Both the position numbers and the translations under genes were made by a program. From Nectonema munidae (lineage: Eukaryota > Nematomorpha > Nectonematoida > Nectonematidae), in NCBI GenBank assembly GCA_030549495.1, contig JAUIRK010000719.1:60405-124404 (forward strand): a stretch of 64,000 bases of DNA, written 5' to 3'. How positions within the stretch are numbered: position 1 is the stretch's first letter; each line of letters starts with the position of its first letter. The notes beneath the pieces were generated by a model. That model was not told where the DNA came from and did not search any database. It saw only the letters and a program-made list of their open reading frames with translations. This document shows positions 57,133 to 64,000 of this stretch, one piece after another.

Positions 57133-58647
57133 AATGATGTAAGAAATATAAGAAATAATAGATTAACAAAATAATATTTAATTGAAGGCTAATAATAATG
57201 TGCGAATTAAAACATTTCACAATTTAAAATCAGTTTTCTTTAGATTTAAATCTTTTTCTAAATTTTTCTTTTTTAGGTTCTTTTTCTTAAGTGAACTGAA
57301 CATGGTTAAATCCAAAATAAGATAGGGCATTATAAATTCAAATCTTGAAGGATGCTTAAGAACAGCTTCATCAAAATACCCACCGAACTTTAGAAATTTG
57401 ATTAAAGTAACACAAAGCCAAGTTTCTCTTTAATTGAATAAAATAAAGTGTATTTATTGTTTTGGATCTATGTGCATATATGAAGGGTGTGCGTATTAGT
57501 CTTTTTCTTTCATGGGATTTCTCATCATTTTGGTTCCCGGGATTATATTTGAATCAGGGGATTCCATTAGGCTTTTTTTGTATGTGAATATTAGATCTAC
57601 AGAGACAAGCTTTTGTAGCTGGATTGGTTATTTCGGCGAAAACAGTGCAACTTGAGACCATCGGATACAAAATCACTGTTTAAATTCTTAACCACTAGAT
57701 CACAAGCCTACGATTTTTATATATAGGTAATTTACGAATATTAAAAATAAAATATAAATTAATATAAACAAATTTTTAAGGTTATATATATATGACTAAT
57801 AAAACAATAATAAACGATAGATGTAACAGGAGGACATTTGATAAATAGGGATGAATGCCCCTAATTTCCATTACCCTCTCTGTTAGTGCATAGTCTCAAC
57901 ATTAAGTTCTGTCCCCCACTCTTAACTGTAGAGTCCATCAAAGATAGTTTTTTTTAAATGGACAGTGTATTAATTAATTATATAACTTAGCAATAGAACT
58001 TTTCATTTGAACTAGGATTATAATTAAACGATTCCAGGGGAAAGAATTCTTTCCCGTAATTTACCAAGAACAAGAAAAGATAAATTTTTAGAAAACTAGT
58101 GTGCATGTATGTGCGTAAATGCATTTCTATGTACATGTACATTTTTTATCGGTACGTATATCTAAAAAAATTAAGGATTTATTGTGCCCTACAAGATTTT
58201 AAATATTTTTGCGGTCTAACTGTGAAAAAAGTTGAGAACAGATGGTAAAAACTATATAGATATATTACTGCATTTTTTCTCTTTTTACGAGATGTAGCTA
58301 ACAGAATAGCCCTATTCGAAGAAGCCTCGAGGAAAAGTATCTATTATTGTTCAACTTTCTTGTAAAAACAAATAAAAAAAAAATCTTAAAACATAAATTC
58401 TTAAGGCTGATCAAAAATAATGGAGAAAATAGGCGTGTATAGCGATGCAAGCTGCAGAAAAGAAAATATTTTATCCGTTATATAACACAACAGTAAACAT
58501 TAGTTAAAAATTTTTAAGTAAAATTACTTCTATGTTGATAATCGTGAAGTTTACATTTATTTATATTCAATTCAAGTAGACATTTTAAAACTTGCTCCAA
58601 AAAAAAAGCAAGGATTACTAACATAATTTAATTTTTCATTAATTACA
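57133..58647. other. No gene recognised; weak tRNA-like stretch
   Basis: AT-rich. On the minus strand near 57715-57640, GTAGGCTTGTGATCTAGTGG then 'TTAAGA' resembles an RNA polymerase III A box, with a poor B-box candidate (GGTCTCAAGTT) downstream; at most a decayed SINE. Nothing else is supported. Confidence 0.35.
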
Positions 58648-58791
58648 GTAGGTAGGTAGGTAGGTAGTGAGATCTCAAAGCACAATCCGACTTAAGTCGA
58701 TATGCTTGCAGTGCTGTGTTGCTTGGGAATATAGGAAAAAGTGGGTTTAATGATCTAAAATAAACAATGAAAACAAGTGTAGATATAAAAC

Positions 58792-58826
<35 letters not shown>

Positions 58827-58827
58827 A
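58648..58827 (-). other. LINE 3' untranslated region with T31 tract, palindrome and CTAC tail
   Basis: In the sense direction the ORF2 stop is followed by TCA and 31 T (58824-58794). After that come ~90 bp, the 12-bp palindrome CGACTTAAGTCG (58699-58688) and the tail of about five CTAC units (58667-58648). No poly(A) tail or AATAAA is present. A short tandem tail is a known LINE 3' end type; the long T tract is unusual. Confidence 0.75.
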
Positions 58828-61800
58828 CTAATTGGGTGAATGGATGGGCAAGACAATAAGTTTAGGTTCAATTACATTAATCAATTTATTAAGTTTGATG
58901 AGAAGGGATGGATAATAGATTAGGTCAGTTAGGGAGATAGGAAAACGTCCAAGAGTGCGCATTGTCGAGTTAATGAAATTTTCGCAGATTGTGTGGGTGT
59001 ATTGACATGTAAAAATAATGTGGTAGGGTGACTCTGAAAATTCATGACATAAACGACATAAGCTATCGTTAGAAATTTTTCGTTGAAGTAAGTATTCTTT
59101 GCAAGATACGTGACCTGACAGCCATCTAATAAGAGGTCGGGTTATTTTGAAATTGCTTTGGCTCCATGTATATTGAATTGCTTGTACATTTGAGAATGAA
59201 TTGGTTGAACGCGACTTTGAAGAAATACTTTCCCTGTTCCAGATTTTATAAACGTGGTCAATAAAAACCAAGTTGAAAACTTTGAAGTGGGTGGAAAGGG
59301 ACAAGACGGGTGAGAGATGACTTGCTTGCTTGGCTAAGATGTCGACATAGTGGTTTTCGTAGATATCAGTGTGGGATGGGCACCAATTAAAGCTTAAAGA
59401 GAATTTGTTAGATAAAAGGAGGAGTTTCGGATAAATGAGAGATATAAAGTAGGGAATTCGGGAAGTCAGGTTGAGATGATGAATAGTGTTACGAGAATCA
59501 GTAAAAAAGCTTAAATGTTTGAAAGAAGAAAAAGACTGGATATTGGAAAGAAGATGGTTACAAGCAGAGAGGATAGCAATTGATTCAGCTTCTGATGTGG
59601 AGAGTAAGGAATCAATTGGAGCTTGGAATTTGAAGAAAGGAGAAATTGAGAAAGGCTTAAAAAAAACCCATGCTATTGAGCAATGATTTGAAGACTTCGA
59701 AGCATCGGAAAAGATACGCAAAATATGAGGGCTAATGCGAGATGTCAAAATAGACGATTTTGCTAAACTGTTATTACGACAAATATTTAGAGAGTATGGA
59801 AGGGGTGATGAGGGATGCTTTAAAGTTATAGATGGCAAATTACGATGAACAAGGTGAACTTTCAAGTTAGGAGCAAAAGAGGAAAGTAGTGAGTTAAAGA
59901 AACTGAAGGAAGGCGTGATGTCAGAAAAATCGTGAGAAGTTAAGAGTGGAGGATTGCAAGATTTATACATGAAAATAAATCTCTTTAGTAAAATCTTTTT
60001 TAGTTGAAGATGGAGAGGAGGAATATCTAGCATAATTTCAAGTAAGCTAGTAGAGGTAGAGCGGAATGCCTTGGATATAGAGAGGAGACATAGCCTATGA
60101 ATTTTAGAAAGTAGATGGAGCGAAGATGAATGAAGAAGAGCTAAGCCCCAGGAGAGAATACCGTATTGGATGATAGGAAGGACAATGCCGGTGTATATAA
60201 AACGAGAGTGAGAGACAGACAAGCCCCATTTGTAAGCAACGACTTTTTTTGTGGAAAAAATTATGAAGCTTAGCTTTTTGTATAAACTTTTGAAGTATTC
60301 CGTCCAACGTAAGTTGGATTGGAAAGTGAGCCCGAGATATTTAACAGATGATGAGGGTGTTATAAAGGTCGAGTTTAAAGTGACACCAAGATTTGAAATT
60401 GATTTTCGAGTGAAATGGATCAACGACGTTTTAGATGGATTAAAGGAGATCTTGAAAGAGTTAGAAAATTTCACTAGAGATTTAAAAAAGGCTGAAATTC
60501 TATAAAGATTCTTAATAAGTGAGTCACTTGAGAAGGAGAAAACAATGTCATCAGAATAACATTGAGCGAATTCTGTATTTGACCTAATAAAGTCGAGGAT
60601 TGGATTGATTAGGACAATCCAGAGAATATCCGAGAGGCAACCACCTTGTGGTGTAGATAGAGAGAGAGAATGAACAGCAGAGAAGAATTTATATTTGAAG
60701 ATGAGTTGTCTGTTTGAGAGGTAACTAGATATTAATTTTATAAGGTATTTGGGGTAGGCTTTAGATAATAGATTGGAAAGAATAGCAGGATGCCAAGCAT
60801 TATTAAACGCATTGGATATGTCTAGGAAAATAGAAGAGCATATTTTTTTCTCTTGATTTGATTTTTCAATGTAAGTGGAGAAGTTTGAAAGAGCGGATTC
60901 GGTATTTCTGAACGGTAGGTAAGCACATTGAAGATTATTAATGAGATTGTGGGAGTGAATTTGATATATAAGTCGACGTCTAATAATTTTTTCAAAAAAT
61001 TTTACCTAAGGCTGGAAGAATAGTGATGGGGCGCCAGTTGGAAGAAATGTTTAGATCTTTATGTGGTTTCGGAATAAAAATGAGACGACCTATTTTCCAA
61101 ATGGAAGGAAAGTGAGAAAGAGATAGAATAGAATTGAAGACTAAGATAAGGTGTTTGATGAAGAGATGAAATGATCTTTGAATATGTAAGGGAGTAATCA
61201 GATCAAAACTAGAAGAAGATCTAGAGTTAAGATTGTCGATAGTTTGGGTTATTTCCTTGATGGTGATCTCAGGGAATGAGGAATTCTGAATTTTAGAAAG
61301 TGAAAAGGCCACCTTAGCTCGCAGTAATGAGTGATTCACGTCATCAAAAGTAGGTGAATCATGAGGGAAAAAAGAAGTAAGAAAAGAAGGATTGTGATAG
61401 ATTTTGTTCGGGAGGAAAGAAGAATTGATGAAAGGAAGATCAGCTTGCTTTTTCTTATTGGATAATGCGTTGATAATTTTCCAAGGATTTTTGCTTGCTT
61501 GAGAGGTGTATTTGATCCAAGAGTCTCTTTTCTCTTGCCTGATTGCAGATTTGAAATCAGCTATACAACTTTGATATTTTAAAAGAGAAGGCGTGGTTCT
61601 TTGCTTTCTAAAACTTTTGAGAGCTTGACGTGCGGCTGACTTCAGGCGAGAAAGATTTGAATTCCAGAAGAAAGCATTTTTCCTAGCAAACACACGATTT
61701 TTGGGAGTTGAAGAAGAAATGCTTTCAGAAATCGTATTGTTTAACTGAAGAGAGAATTCTTCTAACTCTAAAGTAGAAGATAGAGAACGGTGGGCAGAAG

Positions 61801-62572
61801 GAAGATTCTTTTTAAGGGATTTGAGAAATGTTAGCCAATGGAGATGGTTATTTGTTGAAACGTATGTCGAACAGCTAGAGGGTGAGGTATCAATTTGAAA
61901 AGTGATAAAATGATGGTCAGAAGCTGATGGGTTGTCGGATATAGACCAGTTCAGGATATGGCTGAGAGAAAACTTTGAGGTTAGAGTTAGATCAATGTGG
62001 GACGAAACAGGAGAATTTCTAACTGATTTAAAGAAAGTTGGTTCCTTGGATTTGTCGGCTAGAAAGAGTTCGTTTGAGGAAAGAAAAGATAACAGGACAT
62101 TGCCTCTTGTATTTGCAGCGTAGTCCCAGAGTAGAGATCGTGCATTGGAGTCAGTACAGATGATCAAGTGAAACTGATTTGAAAAATTATAAGAAATAAA
62201 TGCTTTTGCATTACGGAGAGAAGTAGAGAATGATTCAGGGATAACGGTTGAATTAGAAGGAGAGCAATACAAGGAGCAGAAGAGGATTGGAGTTGGCTTC
62301 GAATGAACAAATGTGAAGAAATAACTCGTTGCGGAGAAAGATGGTAGAGGAGTGTGTGAAAGAGAGGATTTTATAACTATGCATGCTGAATAGAAAGAGA
62401 TAGGATTTCCAAAAAGAACTGAGTAACCACTAGGGATGTTAGGAAAAGACGAATTGATGACATAAGGTTCATTGATAGAAAGAATATCATAAAAGTTACT
62501 GTATAGAATGTTTAACAGGTTGGACGATGCAATTGAGGAATGATTCAAATTTATATGAAGAAAGTTCAACAT
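58828..62572 (-). pseudogene. LINE ORF2: endonuclease, reverse transcriptase, RNase H; one frameshift
   Basis: About 1247 codons if read through one frame change near 60999-61008, in an A/T-homopolymer stretch just after PALGKI. APE-like endonuclease at about 1-230: FLHINLNHSS, ICTDSNARSLLWD, SHIDLTLTS, SDHHFITFQI. Reverse transcriptase at about 490-760: RLIFIPKPHKD, WRPITILPALGK, IFLDISNAFN (motif A Asp), STPQGGCLSDILW (motif B), CYSDDIVF (YSDD for the usual YADD). RNase H at about 950-1085 with its four acidic residues: RIFSDASKS, SEAESIAIL, FFTDSRNT and NHYVDILAK, plus WCPSHTD. A cysteine-histidine motif (CRLCHEFSESPYHIIFTC) near the C-terminus. Ends SPN and TAG at 58828. The frameshift could be a real lesion or a sequencing indel. 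Confidence 0.88.
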
Positions 62573-63654
62573 TTAAGAGAGTTAAGAAGAGATTTGTGAT
62601 TGGATAAGAGATTAGAGTTGAGTTGGATAAAGAAAGGGCAAGTGGATGATCCTGAGGAATGATTCTGTGAACAGTTAAAGCAGCTAAGTTTAGAATTGTC
62701 ATTTAGGAACAGACAGTCTTGAGAGGAATGGCCTCTGTTTCCACAGTGAGAGCAATTGGAAGACGTAGCCTTGCAGAAATGTTCAGAGTGTCCAAATTTC
62801 AAACACTTCTGACAATGACGCACTTTCGGAAGAGATACTTTAATATACAGGATAGTATAATTGAGAATTACTCTGGGGTTATCCAGTAGATGTTTGCAAA
62901 TTTGAGAATTGCTTGGCTTAAGGAGCGCAGTGTAAGAAGATTCTCCTACCTTGCCTATTGTTCTCAGAGGGATCAGATTACCAATAGTTTTAATATTTAA
63001 ATTTTCACTTGAGATAGCATTGGTAAGACTGTCTAGAGGTATAGTGTTGGGGATGCTTGTGAGAAAAAAGTTAGGAAGAAGAGGAGGAACATTTTCAACT
63101 TTGTGTCCCCTGTTGGACAGAGATTTCACAGCAAAATCTTTTTCTTTGCTTGAAGAAAATTGAAAAAGATGAGCTCCTGTAGAGGTGGATTTTGTTTTCG
63201 AGATAGAGAGTGAGTTAGAGTCTGTGTTCAGGTCCTTTACAATTGTTTTTCTGAAAGAGGCTTTTTCTACTCGGTCAGTAATAGGTTTAACAGGATTTAT
63301 CATAATGGATAGCTTGGGGTCAAAGGCTTTTTTCAATGATGGAAGGGCCAATATCTTCGTTGGATTAGAGGATGGTTGTAGAGGTATAGAAGCTTTGCTT
63401 GCAACAGCGTTAGAGTAAGATTGTTGAATAGAAGGAGAAGAAATAGATGGATTGTTTTCGAATTGGTTGGCATGAATAAGAATTACTTCGGATCTAAGAT
63501 TAGCGAAATCCAAAAGAGCCTCAGCTGGGAGAGAATGTTTAGCGATGAATTTGTCAAAAAGATCAAAAATTTTTTGTGAAGATGTATAAGGTGGGGTGGA
63601 CATGTGTGTTGGACTGTCTATGTGAGCCCGTTTAGGTAGAGATGACATATCCAA
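62566..63654 (-). CDS. LINE ORF1 protein (gag-like, zinc knuckles)
   Basis: Intact 362-codon frame starting MDMSSLPKRAHIDSPTHMST. The N-terminal half is Ser/Pro-rich. A middle domain (about 140-270) has the alternating hydrophobic pattern of the RNA-binding region of LINE gag-like proteins. The C-terminal part has three CCHC-type knuckles: CQKCLKFGHSEHFC, CSHCGNRGHSSQDC and CFNCSQNHSSGSSTC. Such proteins bind element RNA to form the ribonucleoprotein needed for retrotransposition. The stop TGA lies inside ATGTTGA, so ORF2 starts 4 nt before the end of ORF1. Confidence 0.9.
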   Translation of the reverse strand: MDMSSLPKRAHIDSPTHMSTPPYTSSQKIFDLFDKFIAKHSLPAEALLDFANLRSEVILIHANQFENNPSISSPSIQQSYSNAVASKASIPLQPSSNPTKILALPSLKKAFDPKLSIMINPVKPITDRVEKASFRKTIVKDLNTDSNSLSISKTKSTSTGAHLFQFSSSKEKDFAVKSLSNRGHKVENVPPLLPNFFLTSIPNTIPLDSLTNAISSENLNIKTIGNLIPLRTIGKVGESSYTALLKPSNSQICKHLLDNPRVILNYTILYIKVSLPKVRHCQKCLKFGHSEHFCKATSSNCSHCGNRGHSSQDCLFLNDNSKLSCFNCSQNHSSGSSTCPFFIQLNSNLLSNHKSLLNSLKC

Positions 63655-64000
63655 GAAATAAACTCTAAAAAATTAAACTTACCAAAGAAAACTACACTAC
63701 TTAATTACTTTGAAAAGAGTAATTAAATAGCTAAGATATTTAAAATATTGAAATAATTGTGAATTAAAATTAAGAGTGATACAAAAAAAAATAATTTATT
63801 TTTAAATTAAAACAGACTCTTTAAAATCAAAATTTCAGTTATTAAATGAGAAAAGCAAAGCAAAAGTAAATACTTAGTGTTTTTAATAATGTAATCAAAC
63901 TTTTAAAAATCAAAAAAAAAAAAATATAAATAAAAATGAAATTGTCCTGTTAGTAGTTGGAGCTAAAAATTGAGTATAATAAACGCTTGGAACTTGAACT
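63655..64000 (-). other. LINE 5' untranslated region, partly in window
   Basis: Sequence upstream of ORF1 on the minus strand: AT-rich, non-coding, with an A12 tract at 63912-63923. I cannot place the 5' end of the element. Confidence 0.4.

Larger units (their letters stand above)
58648..64000 (-). mobile_element. Nearly full-length non-LTR retrotransposon (I group)
   Basis: Minus-strand element with a 5' region (64000-63655, true start not visible), ORF1 (63654-62566), ORF2 (62572-58828), a short 3' untranslated region (58827-58668) and a tandem CTAC tail (58667-58648). ORF1 has three zinc knuckles. ORF2 has an APE-type endonuclease, a reverse transcriptase and an RNase H domain, the layout of the I superfamily (I, LOA and relatives). 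Only one frameshift is seen, so the copy is young. The target duplication could not be determined because the 5' end may lie outside the window. Confidence 0.88.

Noticed and set aside
57230-57302. Lysine-rich minus-strand frame that might be an upstream RALBP1 exon
   Set aside because: Starts with an ATG and looks like MFSSLKKKNLKKKN, but ends in a stop without a donor and has no conserved RalBP1 N-terminal motif. Simple A-rich sequence explains it.

Overview
The window reads as nuclear DNA of a transposon-rich, visibly AT-rich invertebrate. One multi-exon animal gene, one intronless metabolic gene, many decayed animal-type DNA transposons (piggyBac, hAT, Tigger/pogo) and non-LTR retrotransposons are present. 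Nothing prokaryotic is seen. Several transposase families recall those common in sea lice (caligid copepods), but that assignment is from memory of the families and is not proven here.

Layout. 1-5.2 kb holds two piggyBac remnants, a ~155-bp tandem array and a fold-back element. 5269-11798 is one hAT transposon with a perfect 8-bp target duplication, broken by a LINE that is itself broken by a second LINE, with a 28-bp minisatellite and a perfect 96-bp inverted repeat inside. 14.2-15.5 kb is a third piggyBac relic. 16436-18491 is a Tigger with TA duplication, nested in a smaller element. 22101-25132 is a second hAT with an 8-bp duplication. 26320-27837 is an intact D-2-hydroxyglutarate dehydrogenase-like gene. 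30.0-31.4 kb is a fourth piggyBac, followed by two tRNA-like SINE copies and a Charlie/ZBED-type hAT relic. 36936-37853 is a GC-rich non-autonomous hAT element. 38656-40304 is a nearly intact zinc-knuckle, transposon-type gene of unknown superfamily.

The minus strand from 55064 to 40721 carries a RalBP1/RLIP76-like RhoGAP gene that I assembled from 12 exons. All splice phases agree and give a 632-residue product. Its introns hold a complete hAT element (50264-53109), a MITE beside the last acceptor, and LINE and hAT debris. 58648 to about 64000 is a nearly full-length I-group LINE on the minus strand, with ORF1 intact and ORF2 broken by one frameshift.

Only two host genes are supported: the D2HGDH-like enzyme (organic-acid metabolism, probably mitochondrial) and the RalBP1-like effector (Ral and Rho/Rac/Cdc42 signalling). 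Most of the rest is mobile DNA. Intervals where I see nothing are stated as such.
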